Part shown: positions 36,899 through 44,410 of the stretch, piece after piece
Position numbering within the stretch: the stretch's first letter is position 1
How the letters are laid out: each line of letters opens with the position of its first letter
Source: an uncultured Mailhella sp.
GTDB lineage: Bacteria > Desulfobacterota > Desulfovibrionia > Desulfovibrionales > Desulfovibrionaceae
Assembly (NCBI RefSeq): GCF_963931295.1
Contig: NZ_OZ007001.1
Coordinates: 992,001 to 1,056,000, forward strand
Length of the DNA stretch: 64,000 nucleotides
Direction of reading: 5' to 3'
Made by a program: the position numbers and the translations under genes
Notes under the pieces: generated by a model
Seen by the model: only the letters and a program-made list of their open reading frames with translations
Told to the model about the DNA's origin: nothing
The model's database searches: none

Positions 36899-37703
36899 GC
36901 GCCGCCTCCCCGCCAAGAAGAGCGCGCAGCGCCTCCCCCGGACGACCGTGTTCCATGAGCGCGGAGCCCACGAGCGCGGCCCGGAATCCGGCCTTCGCGG
37001 CCTCTTCCAGGTCGGAACGGCAGCTCATGCCGCTTGCCGCAATCCAGAGTTCTCCCTCCTGAGGAGGGCACGCCGCTGCCAGCGCGAGACAGGCCCTTCT
37101 GTCCACCGCAAGTGAAGCAAGATCGCGCGCGTTCACCTGAATGATGTTCGCCCCGCTCTCGCGTGCCAGCGCCACGTCGCGCGCGTCGAACACCTCGACC
37201 ACCGTCTCCATGCCGCCCGCCTCGGCCTGCTCGCGCAGCTCGCGAAGAAGACCGGCGTCCGGCGTGAGGCGAACGATGAGCAGCAGCGCCGACGCCGGCG
37301 TGGAAAGCGCCGCCGCCACCTGCAGCGGATGAAAAATAAAATCCTTGCGCAGCATGGGAACCGCCAAGCCTTCCCGCTGCATGGCCGAGGCCATGCGGAA
37401 AAGGTACGACAGCGAGCCGTGAAAATACCGCTCTTCGGTGAGCACGGAAATCGCGCCCGCCCCGGCCTTTGCGTACTGCAGGGCCACGTCTTCGGGCTCC
37501 AGCGTTTCGCAGATCACGCCGCGCGAGGGAGAGGCCCGCTTGTACTCCGCCACCACGGAAAGAGGCCCGGCCCCTCCGTTTTCAAGCGCACCGCGAAACG
37601 AAGGCCTGCCGCCCTTCCACGGATGCAGATTGTCCTCCCCGAGGCGCTCAAGCCCGGCTATCTCCGCCCGCTTGGCCTCCACAAAACGCTCAAGTCCAGT
37701 CAT
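36888..37703 (-). CDS. trpC: Indole-3-glycerol-phosphate synthase
   Basis: This 271-residue barrel enzyme makes indole-3-glycerol phosphate. Signatures are VVAEYKRASPSRGVI (catalytic Lys), MLRKDFIFHP (second Lys) and IIQVNARDL. Start at ATG 37703 overlaps the trpGD stop by four bases. It is separate from trpF, unlike the enterobacterial fusion. Confidence 0.96.
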   Translation of the reverse strand: MTGLERFVEAKRAEIAGLERLGEDNLHPWKGGRPSFRGALENGGAGPLSVVAEYKRASPSRGVICETLEPEDVALQYAKAGAGAISVLTEERYFHGSLSYLFRMASAMQREGLAVPMLRKDFIFHPLQVAAALSTPASALLLIVRLTPDAGLLRELREQAEAGGMETVVEVFDARDVALARESGANIIQVNARDLASLAVDRRACLALAAACPPQEGELWIAASGMSCRSDLEEAAKAGFRAALVGSALMEHGRPGEALRALLGGEAAHAD

Positions 37704-39286
37704 GCCAGCACCCTCATGCCCGCGCCTTCGGCCACGCCCTTGCGGGCCAGCTCCACGCACTCTTCCATGCTCTTGTCGTCTTCCAGCATGTAGATGGCAA
37801 ACGCCGCGTTCACCGTCATCATGTCGCGCATGGCCCGGGGGCCGCGTCCGGCCAGAAGTTCCTTCAGCACCGCCGCGGCTTCTTCCTTGTTCTTCACTTC
37901 CACGTCCTCGGGCTCGCAGGGCTCGAAGCCGTAGAGCGCAGGATCAAACATCATTTCATCCATCTTGCCGTCGGTAATGAGAATGACGCGCGTTTTGCCC
38001 ATGGTGGTCAGTTCGTCGTAGCCGCCCGCGCCGTTGAACACCGCCACCTTGTGGAAGGGACGCTTCTGCAGCGTGGCCGCAATGAGATCCACCTGATTAG
38101 GATCGCCCACGCCCATCATGAGATAGTCGGGGCAGGCCGGATTAAGCATGGGGCCCAGCATGTTGAACATGGTGCGCATGCCGAGCTGCTTGCGCACCGG
38201 CCCCACGTTGGCGAAGGCCGGGTGGAAGTACGGCGCAAACTGGAAGGCGAAATTGCGTTCCTTCAGCATCTCCACGATGGCTTCGGGATCCTTTTCCAGC
38301 GGCAGACCGAGTCCTTCCAGAGCGTCGGCTGCGCCGGAGGTGGAAGACACGGCGCGGTTGCCGTGCTTGAGCATGCGGTAGCCCATGCCCGCCAGCGTGA
38401 GCGACGTGGCCGTGGAACAGTTGAACGAACGCTTGCCGTCGCCGCCCGTGCCCACGATGTCGATGCACTTTGCCGGAATGCCCGTCACCTTCACGGAGCG
38501 CGCCAGCATGATGCGGATGGCCGCGGCCAGTTCGGCGGGCTTTTCGCCCTTCATGCGCAGGCCCATGAGCAGGGCTCCGGCCTGAGCGGGGGTCATGGTG
38601 CCGTCGAGCATGGAGCCGAAGGCCACGTCGCATTCCTCGTCGGTCATGTCCCTGCCGCGGGACACGGATTCCAGAATGGAACTGATGGTGGGCGCGGCGT
38701 GAACCGTGGGCAGCAGGCTGCCCGGGAAGTTTTCCAGAAGACGCAGACCGTCGGGCGTGAGGATGGATTCGGGATGATACTGCACGCCCACCCACGGGCG
38801 ATCCTTGAAGCGCATGGACATCACTTCGCCCTGCGGCCCGCGGGCGGACACCGAAAGCAGCTCGTTGGGGTGCTCGTCGTCCACGCGCACCACCAGGGAA
38901 TGGTAGCGGCCCACCACCATGGGATTGGGCATGCCGCGATACAGCCCCTTGCCGTCATGCACGATTTCCGAAGTTCTGCCGTGCATGACCACGGGGCCGG
39001 GCACGACGTCCGCACCCGCATAGAGGCCGAGAATCTGATGCCCGAGGCACACGCCGAGCACCGGAATGCGGGGACTGAGCTGCTTCAGAAAGTCGAGGCA
39101 GTATCCGGCCTGCGAAGGATGCCCCGGTCCGGGGGAAATGCACACCATGCGCAGCGAAGGATCGTTGGCCATGGCCACCAGACCGGGATCGTCATTCTTG
39201 ACCACGCGGGGACGGTGTCCCAGACGGCAGAAGGCCTGAACAAGATTGTAGGTAAAGGAATCGTAGTTATCGATGAGCAGGAACAT
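37700..39286 (-). CDS. trpGD: Fused anthranilate synthase glutaminase / anthranilate phosphoribosyltransferase
   Basis: This 528-residue bifunctional protein has the class I glutamine amidotransferase at residues 1-190 (DNYDSFTYNLVQ, nucleophile in GVCLGHQIL, His-Glu in VQYHPESIL) and the phosphoribosyltransferase at about 200-528 (DIVGTGGDGKRSFN, NVGPVRKQLGMRTMFNMLGP). The first half supplies ammonia to TrpE; the second attaches the ribosyl group to anthranilate. The start overlaps trpE by 20 bp. Confidence 0.97.
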   Translation of the reverse strand: MFLLIDNYDSFTYNLVQAFCRLGHRPRVVKNDDPGLVAMANDPSLRMVCISPGPGHPSQAGYCLDFLKQLSPRIPVLGVCLGHQILGLYAGADVVPGPVVMHGRTSEIVHDGKGLYRGMPNPMVVGRYHSLVVRVDDEHPNELLSVSARGPQGEVMSMRFKDRPWVGVQYHPESILTPDGLRLLENFPGSLLPTVHAAPTISSILESVSRGRDMTDEECDVAFGSMLDGTMTPAQAGALLMGLRMKGEKPAELAAAIRIMLARSVKVTGIPAKCIDIVGTGGDGKRSFNCSTATSLTLAGMGYRMLKHGNRAVSSTSGAADALEGLGLPLEKDPEAIVEMLKERNFAFQFAPYFHPAFANVGPVRKQLGMRTMFNMLGPMLNPACPDYLMMGVGDPNQVDLIAATLQKRPFHKVAVFNGAGGYDELTTMGKTRVILITDGKMDEMMFDPALYGFEPCEPEDVEVKNKEEAAAVLKELLAGRGPRAMRDMMTVNAAFAIYMLEDDKSMEECVELARKGVAEGAGMRVLA

Positions 39287-40697
39287 GGAACTCTCCCGTG
39301 GTGAAACAGGCCTGACGCATGATGGCCGATTTGTTGCAAACCTCCTTCCATTCCAGGGCCGGCACGGAATCGTGAACGATGCCGGCTCCGGCCTGCCAGT
39401 ACAGGCGATGATCGCGCACCCACATGCTGCGGATGGTGATGCCCGTGTCGAGGTTTACGCCGTCTCTGTCCAGACCGAGCCAGCCGATGCAGCCTGCGTA
39501 GGGTCCGCGCGGACAGGGTTCGGTTTCGGCAATGATTTCCATGGCGCGAATCTTGGGCGCGCCGCTCACCGTGCCCGCCGGGAACGTGGCTGCAAGCACG
39601 TCCACGGCGTCGAGACCGTCCTCAAGTTCCGCGGTGACGCGGCTCGTGAGATGCATGACGTGGGAAAAACGTTCCACCATCATGAGCTTCTCCACTTCCA
39701 CGGTGCCCGGGCGCGCGAGTCTGCCGAGATCGTTGCGGCCGAGATCCACGAGCATCATGTGCTCGGCGCGCTCCTTGGGGTCGGCGATGAGCTCCTCGGC
39801 CAGGGCTTCGTCTTCGGCCACGGTCGCGCCGCGGCGTCTGGTTCCGGCAATGGGAGCGGAAAGCAGTCTGCCGTTCTCGCAGCGCACCATGACTTCCGGC
39901 GAAGAGCCGAACAGCGTGATGCCCGGCAGGCGCATGAAGAACATGTACGGCGACGCGTTTTCACTGCGCATGCGGCGGTACAGGGTGAAGGGGTCGCCGT
40001 CGAACGGCATGCTGAAGCGCACCGAAGGCACCACCTGAATGGCTTCGCCCATGCGCAGCATTTCCCGTATGCGTTCCACGGCCGCCTGGAATCCGGCCTC
40101 GCCGGGTTCGGCCAGCACATCCGACTTGTCTGGATGCGTCGAAACCTGACGGGAAAACGATCCGCTGCGGCCCAGATCCCTGTGTTCGCCGAGACTTACC
40201 TGCGCCAGTCGATTGTACATGTGATCGAAAAGCAGCAGCGTTCCGGGCAGGCAGAGCACGCATTCCGCGTCTTCCGGCTTCATGACGGGGGCGAGCTTCG
40301 GATGAAAGAGCGACGCCATGCCGTAGCCCAGATAGCCGCACAAAGAACGCGTGATGGGCGGCAGATCCGCGGCCTGCGGATCGGGCAGAATTTCCAGCGA
40401 ACGCATGACCGAGCGAAGCCCTTCCACGAAGTTCATGCCGTTGAAGGCGGCAAGACGCGCAAGGCGTTCGTCTTCCGTGCGGCATTCGAGCTTTCCTTCG
40501 CGGCAAATGAGGTACAGGGCCATGTCGCAGGCAAGCACGCTGTAGCGACCCCATCGCCCGTCCACTTCCGCGCTTTCCAGAAGAATGCCGTCCCTGTCCC
40601 GGGCCATGTCCAGGAAAAGACTGATGGGCGTGTCCATGTCCGCCGGGAGCCAGCGGACGCTCTGACGCACTCGAATGGGCGATGTCTTGGTTGTCAT
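39267..40697 (-). CDS. trpE: Anthranilate synthase component I
   Basis: This 476-residue enzyme converts chorismate and ammonia to anthranilate. The chorismate-binding core has GTRRRGATVAEDEALAEELIADPKERAEH-type signature residues and ATFPAGTVSGAPKIRAMEII. The LLES motif near residue 40 is the known tryptophan-feedback site. It is the first structural gene of the operon, behind the trpL leader and attenuator. GAGGA precedes the start. Confidence 0.97.
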   Translation of the reverse strand: MTTKTSPIRVRQSVRWLPADMDTPISLFLDMARDRDGILLESAEVDGRWGRYSVLACDMALYLICREGKLECRTEDERLARLAAFNGMNFVEGLRSVMRSLEILPDPQAADLPPITRSLCGYLGYGMASLFHPKLAPVMKPEDAECVLCLPGTLLLFDHMYNRLAQVSLGEHRDLGRSGSFSRQVSTHPDKSDVLAEPGEAGFQAAVERIREMLRMGEAIQVVPSVRFSMPFDGDPFTLYRRMRSENASPYMFFMRLPGITLFGSSPEVMVRCENGRLLSAPIAGTRRRGATVAEDEALAEELIADPKERAEHMMLVDLGRNDLGRLARPGTVEVEKLMMVERFSHVMHLTSRVTAELEDGLDAVDVLAATFPAGTVSGAPKIRAMEIIAETEPCPRGPYAGCIGWLGLDRDGVNLDTGITIRSMWVRDHRLYWQAGAGIVHDSVPALEWKEVCNKSAIMRQACFTTGEFHVPAHR

Positions 40698-40721
40698 GTC
40701 GATAATCCTCAGTGTGAGTTA

Positions 40722-40758
40722 ATAAAAAAATGCCGCTCCCCGGAGAGGGAACGGCATT
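40722..40758 (-). terminator. trp attenuator terminator
   Basis: On the minus strand the stem AATGCCGTTCCC with GGGAGCGGCATT is followed by seven T. It lies between the trpL stop codon and trpE (25 bp before its start), the expected place for translation-coupled attenuation. Confidence 0.9.
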
Positions 40759-40784
40759 TATTGCTTCCGAATCTGCACCATTAC

Positions 40785-40874
40785 TCAGACGTCAAGACCG
40801 CATCCTCTCCCTGAAGAAAAGATACGCCACCACCACTGACCGGCGAAGGACATGGTGAAAACGGCTGCGGACAT
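40785..40874 (-). CDS. trpL: trp operon leader peptide with three consecutive Trp codons
   Basis: ATG at 40874 with AGGAG upstream opens a 29-residue frame: MSAAVFTMSFAGQ, then WWW, then RIFSSGRGCGLDV and TGA. Three adjacent TGG codons sit 14-16 codons in. The intrinsic terminator at 40722-40758 follows. This is the classical layout in which a ribosome stalled for charged tRNA-Trp prevents terminator folding and allows trpE expression. Confidence 0.9.
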   Translation of the reverse strand: MSAAVFTMSFAGQWWWRIFSSGRGCGLDV

Positions 40875-40910
40875 GGAAGACTCCTGAACGTGAATGGTGA
40901 ACTTTCCTTC

Positions 40911-40939
40911 TGTGTATGCAAGAGCGCTCCGTTTGTCAA
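40911..40939 (-). promoter_or_regulatory. Predicted trp promoter
   Basis: On the minus strand TTGACA (complement of 40934-40939) and TACACA (complement of 40911-40916) are spaced by 17 bp, about 37 bp before the trpL start. The -10 match is weak. Confidence 0.5.
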
Positions 40940-40945
40940 CGGCGT

Positions 40946-41137
40946 CGGAAAAATTTTTTCCGGAAAGGATGCGTCTGCCGCAACTTTCCGGATCATGAAG
41001 GCCGACGGATCAGGTATAAAACAATTTTGCATCAGCCGTGTCATCTTTTTTCTGTATGAGTCATGATATTGCACGGCATGACCGGAAAAAGCGCATTCAT
41101 ATACAAAAAAGTATCGGCGTCTGTGCAAAATATCATG
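40946..41137. promoter_or_regulatory. Inverted repeats in the trp/aro divergent region
   Basis: Two repeat pairs are visible. TCCGGAAAG (40959-40967) and CTTTCCGGA (40984-40992) flank 16 bp close to the trp -35 box. CATGATATTGCAC (41062-41074) and GTGCAAaATATCATG (41123-41137) are complementary apart from one extra base and lie 48 bp apart. They could be paired regulator sites. No gene is visible between 40940 and 41271. Confidence 0.4.
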
Positions 41138-41271
41138 CAGATTTTTTCGTTCCGGGCAAAAATCGAGGCGCAGCGCGGCCTTGCGGAAAGCAAGTCCGCC
41201 TCCGCAGACGCCCATGACGCAACATTCGATCATTAATTATGAACGACGAGACAAAAAGATTGCTTCCCCGC

Positions 41272-41301
41272 TTGACAGCGATTCCAGACCGGAGCTATGA
41301 G
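41272..41301 (+). promoter_or_regulatory. Predicted promoter of the first ADH synthase gene
   Basis: TTGACA at 41272-41277 and TATGAG at 41296-41301, 18 bp apart, about 20 bp before the leader peptide start. Confidence 0.6.
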
Positions 41302-41321
41302 AGAAAAAAGGTTGGCACATC

Positions 41322-41420
41322 ATGTTCAGCGCGTTCCGCTTCGGCTATTTTACCTACGCCAGCAGCTTCGGTTGCTGGTGCTATGCGTATTATTTCCGGC
41401 CAAGCGGCGAGCTGTGCTGA
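41322..41420 (+). CDS. Phe/Tyr-rich leader peptide of the aro operon
   Basis: ATG at 41322 opens a 32-residue frame starting MFSAFRFGYFTYASSFG and continuing CWCYAYYFRPSGELC. It has six Phe, five Tyr and one Trp, 12 aromatic residues in 32. AAAGG lies about ten bases before the ATG. A terminator hairpin (41444-41480) follows and then the ADH synthase gene. The composition and position are those of an attenuation leader that senses charged Phe and Tyr tRNAs. I know no named homologue. Confidence 0.8.
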   Translation: MFSAFRFGYFTYASSFGCWCYAYYFRPSGELC

Positions 41421-41443
41421 TCTCTTCCGTCACACAGGAATAT

Positions 41444-41480
41444 AAAGCCGCAGGCATAATCAAAAGCCGGCGGCTTTTTT
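41444..41480 (+). terminator. aro attenuator 1
   Basis: AAAGCCGC (41444-41451) pairs with GCGGCTTT (41470-41477), ending in six T. A shorter overlapping hairpin AAAGCC/GGCTTT (41463-41477) is possible. Confidence 0.8.
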
Positions 41481-41516
41481 CGTAACCGCCGGAATGCCTG
41501 CAAAGAGGTACCTCTC

Positions 41517-42314
41517 ATGGAAGTCGGCTCTCTCAGAAGATTCAATCGCATCATCAATCCCAAAACCGGCCGCGCCATCATCGTTCCCATGGATCACGGC
41601 ATGTCCGACGGCGCGCCCCGCGGTCTGCGCGACATGGCCAAGGCCATTCACGACATGGACGAAGGCATGGCCGACGCCGTGCTTCTGCACAAAGGTCTCA
41701 TTCACAAGGCCGACTACGAATCCCACATGCGCCTCGGCTTCATCATGCACATTTCGGCGTCCACCAGCCTTTCGCGCCGCCCCAACAAGAAGATGCTCGT
41801 GGGCGACGTGGAAGAGGCCGTGCGCCTCGGCGCGGACGCGGTGTCCATTCACATCAACCTCGGCGACGACGACGAAAGCCTCATGATGGCCGACGCCGGC
41901 AGAATCGCCAAGGAATGCAGCCTGTGGGGCATGCCGCTGCTCATGATGGTGTACGCGCGCGGTCACGACGTGGACAGCTATGATCCGCGCAACATCGCCC
42001 ACTGCGCCCGCGTGGGCGCGGAACTCGGCGCGGACATCGTGAAGGTGCCCTACACCGGCGATCCCGAAACCTTCGCCGACGTGGTGGAAGACTGCGGCGT
42101 GCCCGTGCTCATTGCAGGCGGCCCCAAGCTCGATTCCACGCGCAAGCTGCTGGAAATGGTGTACGGATCGCTGCAGGCGGGCGGTTCCGGTCTTTCCGTG
42201 GGCCGCAACGTGTTCGAGCATCCGCGCCGCGTGGAACTGCTCAAGGCCCTGCGAGCCATGGTTCACGGCAACGCCACCGTGGAAGAGGCCCTGGAAATGA
42301 TGGGCGAAAAATAA
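41517..42314 (+). CDS. 2-amino-3,7-dideoxy-D-threo-hept-6-ulosonate (ADH) synthase, copy 1
   Basis: This 265-residue class I aldolase-type barrel catalyses the first step of the alternative route to 3-dehydroquinate from aspartate semialdehyde and a ketose-phosphate-derived unit. Motifs are IVPMDHGMSDGAP, DAVLLHKGL, VHINLGDDDES-type strand SIHINLGD, LLMMVYARG (Tyr) and DIVKVPYTGDP (Schiff-base Lys). It has its own promoter, leader peptide and attenuator. A second copy follows 301 bp downstream. The route is established in methanogens and in Desulfovibrio-type bacteria. Confidence 0.9.
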   Translation: MEVGSLRRFNRIINPKTGRAIIVPMDHGMSDGAPRGLRDMAKAIHDMDEGMADAVLLHKGLIHKADYESHMRLGFIMHISASTSLSRRPNKKMLVGDVEEAVRLGADAVSIHINLGDDDESLMMADAGRIAKECSLWGMPLLMMVYARGHDVDSYDPRNIAHCARVGAELGADIVKVPYTGDPETFADVVEDCGVPVLIAGGPKLDSTRKLLEMVYGSLQAGGSGLSVGRNVFEHPRRVELLKALRAMVHGNATVEEALEMMGEK

Positions 42315-42333
42315 GACGAAAAAGTTTTCGTCT
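42314..42333 (+). terminator. Small hairpin after ADH synthase copy 1
   Basis: AGACGAAAA pairs with TTTTCGTCT across two bases, starting at the stop codon. No T run follows, so termination would be weak. Confidence 0.35.
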
Positions 42334-42348
42334 CCCGCCATTTTCCTG

Positions 42349-42378
42349 TTGACAGATTTCTTTCTCTGGGATTAGTAA
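42349..42378 (+). promoter_or_regulatory. Predicted promoter of the second ADH synthase gene
   Basis: TTGACA at 42349-42354 and TAGTAA at 42373-42378, 18 bp apart, upstream of the second leader peptide. Confidence 0.6.
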
Positions 42379-42406
42379 ATTCTTAAACTTTCAATGGTTG
42401 TTTGTC

Positions 42407-42508
42407 ATGCATACTCTGTATTCCGCCACCGCCCAGTTTGAAACCAACGGCTTTACCTTTGGTTTTTACTTTTATTTTACCGGGCCCTGTGGTCGGAAGA
42501 GTTGCTGA
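42407..42508 (+). CDS. Second Phe/Tyr-rich leader peptide of the aro operon
   Basis: ATG at 42407 opens a 33-residue frame beginning MHTLYSATAQFETNG, then FTFGFYFYFTGPCGRKSC. Six Phe and three Tyr occur, eight of them in the stretch F16 to F24 or at F11. A terminator follows at 42530-42563 and ADH synthase copy 2 at 42616. The ribosome site is poor, which weakens the call, but the aromatic run and its place before a terminator repeat the design of the first leader. An alternative overlapping start at 42394 gives a 15-residue frame without the Phe run. Confidence 0.7.
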   Translation: MHTLYSATAQFETNGFTFGFYFYFTGPCGRKSC

Positions 42509-42529
42509 CATCCTCAGTTTGCAAACTTC

Positions 42530-42563
42530 GGGCCGCAGGCGAAACAAGCCGGCGGCCCTTTTT
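42530..42563 (+). terminator. aro attenuator 2
   Basis: GGGCCGC (42530-42536) pairs with GCGGCCC (42552-42558) and five T follow. A perfect 12-bp palindrome AGTTTGCAAACT (42517-42528) just upstream could form a competing structure. Confidence 0.8.
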
Positions 42564-42615
42564 GTATGCTACAGCCGCCACGCAGCCCACAACGTTCAAA
42601 AAGAAGGAACGCCCC

Positions 42616-43419
42616 ATGGAACTCGGCACCAAGAAAAGACTGACCCGCATCTTCAACCCCGACACCAAACGCACCATCATCGTGCCCATGGATCACGGCA
42701 TGACCATCGGCGCGCCCGACGGTCTGGTGGACATCCGCAAGGCCGTGGACGACATGAATGAAGGCGGCGCCAACGCCGTGCTCATGCACAAGGGTCTCAT
42801 CCGCGCCTCCGGCTGCGCCGACGCCAACGCCGACCTCGGCCTCATCATGCACATCACCGCCTCCACGGAGCTCTCCCCCAACGGCAACACCAAGGTGCTC
42901 ACCGGCACCGTGGAAGAAGCCATCCGCCTCGGCGCGGACGCCGTGTCCGTCCACATCAACCTCGGCGATCCCAACGAACGCGAAATGCTCAACACCGCGG
43001 GCGTCATTGCCGATCACTGCAACCGCTGGGGCGTGCCGCTGCTCATGATGCTCTACGGCCGCGGCGGTCTCATCCGCGACAGCTTCGCCACCGACGTGGT
43101 GGCCCACTGCGCCCGCGTTGGCGCGGAACTCGGCGCCGACATCGTGAAGGTCTCCTACACCGGCAGCCCCGAAACCTTCCAGCGCGTCACCGAATGCTGC
43201 TGCGCGCCCGTGGTCATTGCCGGCGGCGAACGCATCGACTCCACGCGCAAGCTCCTGCAGATGGTGTACGATTCCCTGCAGGCCGGCGGCGCGGGCGTTT
43301 CCATCGGCCGCAACGTGTTTGAACATCCCCGCCGCGTGGATCTCATGCGCGCCATGAACGCCCTCGTTCACTCGAACGCCTCCGTGGACGACGCCATGGC
43401 CATCGTGGGCGAAGACTAA
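42616..43419 (+). CDS. ADH synthase, copy 2
   Basis: This 267-residue paralogue of the preceding enzyme has the same motifs (IVPMDHGMTIGAP, AVLMHKGLI, VHINLGDPNE, LLMMLYGRGG, DIVKVSYTGSP). Differences cluster in the loop around RASGCADANADLG and in an extra CCC triplet (TECCCAPVV). The start has AAGGAAC upstream. It leads into aroB' 19 bp downstream. Two tandem copies with separate leaders recall DAHP synthase isoenzymes with separate feedback inputs; one could alternatively be a fructose-bisphosphate aldolase of the archaeal class. Confidence 0.9.
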   Translation: MELGTKKRLTRIFNPDTKRTIIVPMDHGMTIGAPDGLVDIRKAVDDMNEGGANAVLMHKGLIRASGCADANADLGLIMHITASTELSPNGNTKVLTGTVEEAIRLGADAVSVHINLGDPNEREMLNTAGVIADHCNRWGVPLLMMLYGRGGLIRDSFATDVVAHCARVGAELGADIVKVSYTGSPETFQRVTECCCAPVVIAGGERIDSTRKLLQMVYDSLQAGGAGVSIGRNVFEHPRRVDLMRAMNALVHSNASVDDAMAIVGED

Positions 43420-43438
43420 CCCTTTTGAAGGATCGTCC

Positions 43439-44407
43439 ATGAACATCTATTTCAAAAGCGTGCCCTTCAGCAAGAACGACGTGACTCTCGCGCTGGAATC
43501 CGGCGTGGACGGGGTCATCGTTCCCGCCGACAAGGTGGAATCCGTGTCCGTGCTCTCCCGCACTCCCGTCATTGCGGAAGAGGACATGCCCTCCTGCGCC
43601 ATGACCTCCAAGGCCGACGAAGAACAGATCCGCGACTCGCTCCGTTCGGGGAAGCAGGTGGTTCTCGCCCGGGGATGGGAGATCATTCCCGTGGAAAACC
43701 TGCTCGCCCAGTGCGACAACGTGACGGCCGAAGCCGGAACGCTGGAGGAAGCCGTGCTTGCGTCCGGCATTCTTCAGCGCGGCGTGCAGGGCATCGTGGT
43801 GTTGCCCGAAGCCATCGGCGACCTCAAGGAAATCGTGTCGCGCTGCAAGATCAGCCGGGAACACGAAGACCTGGAGGAAGCCGAAATCGTCCGCGTGGAG
43901 CCCGCCGGACTCGGACACCGCGTGTGCATCGACACCATGTCCATGCTGCACCGCGGTCAGGGCATGCTGGTAGGCAATTCCAGCGCCTTCACCTTCCTGG
44001 TTCACGCCGAAACGGAACACAACGAATACGTGGCATCCCGCCCCTTCCGCGTGAACGCGGGCGCGGTTCACGCCTACGTTCGTCTGCCCGGCGACGCCAC
44101 GACCTACCTTTCGGAAGTGACCGCCGGAACGCAGATGCTCGTCGTGGACTACACGGGAGCCACCAGCATCGCCACCGCCGGAAGAGTGAAGATTGAAGTG
44201 CGTCCCATGCTGCTCGTGGAGGCGAAGGTCGGGGACAAGACGGGCGCCGTGTTCCTTCAGAACGCCGAAACCATACGGCTGACCGCTCCCGACGGAACCC
44301 CCGTGAGCGTGGTGACGCTCAAGCCCGGCGACAAGGTGCTCTGTCGCACCGACGAGGCCGGACGTCACTTCGGCATGCGCATCAAGGAAGACATTCAGGA
44401 GAAATAG
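43439..44407 (+). CDS. aroB': 3-dehydroquinate synthase II
   Basis: This 322-residue enzyme deaminates and cyclises the ADH synthase product to 3-dehydroquinate with NAD. Family features include GVDGVIVPADKVE at the N-terminus, VEPAGLGHRVCIDTMSM and GQGMLVGNSSAFTFLVHAETEHNEYVASRPFRVNAGAVHAYV. Length fits the archaeal-type family. It lies 19 bp after ADH synthase copy 2 and three bp before pheA. Confidence 0.93.
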   Translation: MNIYFKSVPFSKNDVTLALESGVDGVIVPADKVESVSVLSRTPVIAEEDMPSCAMTSKADEEQIRDSLRSGKQVVLARGWEIIPVENLLAQCDNVTAEAGTLEEAVLASGILQRGVQGIVVLPEAIGDLKEIVSRCKISREHEDLEEAEIVRVEPAGLGHRVCIDTMSMLHRGQGMLVGNSSAFTFLVHAETEHNEYVASRPFRVNAGAVHAYVRLPGDATTYLSEVTAGTQMLVVDYTGATSIATAGRVKIEVRPMLLVEAKVGDKTGAVFLQNAETIRLTAPDGTPVSVVTLKPGDKVLCRTDEAGRHFGMRIKEDIQEK

Positions 44408-44410
44408 AGT

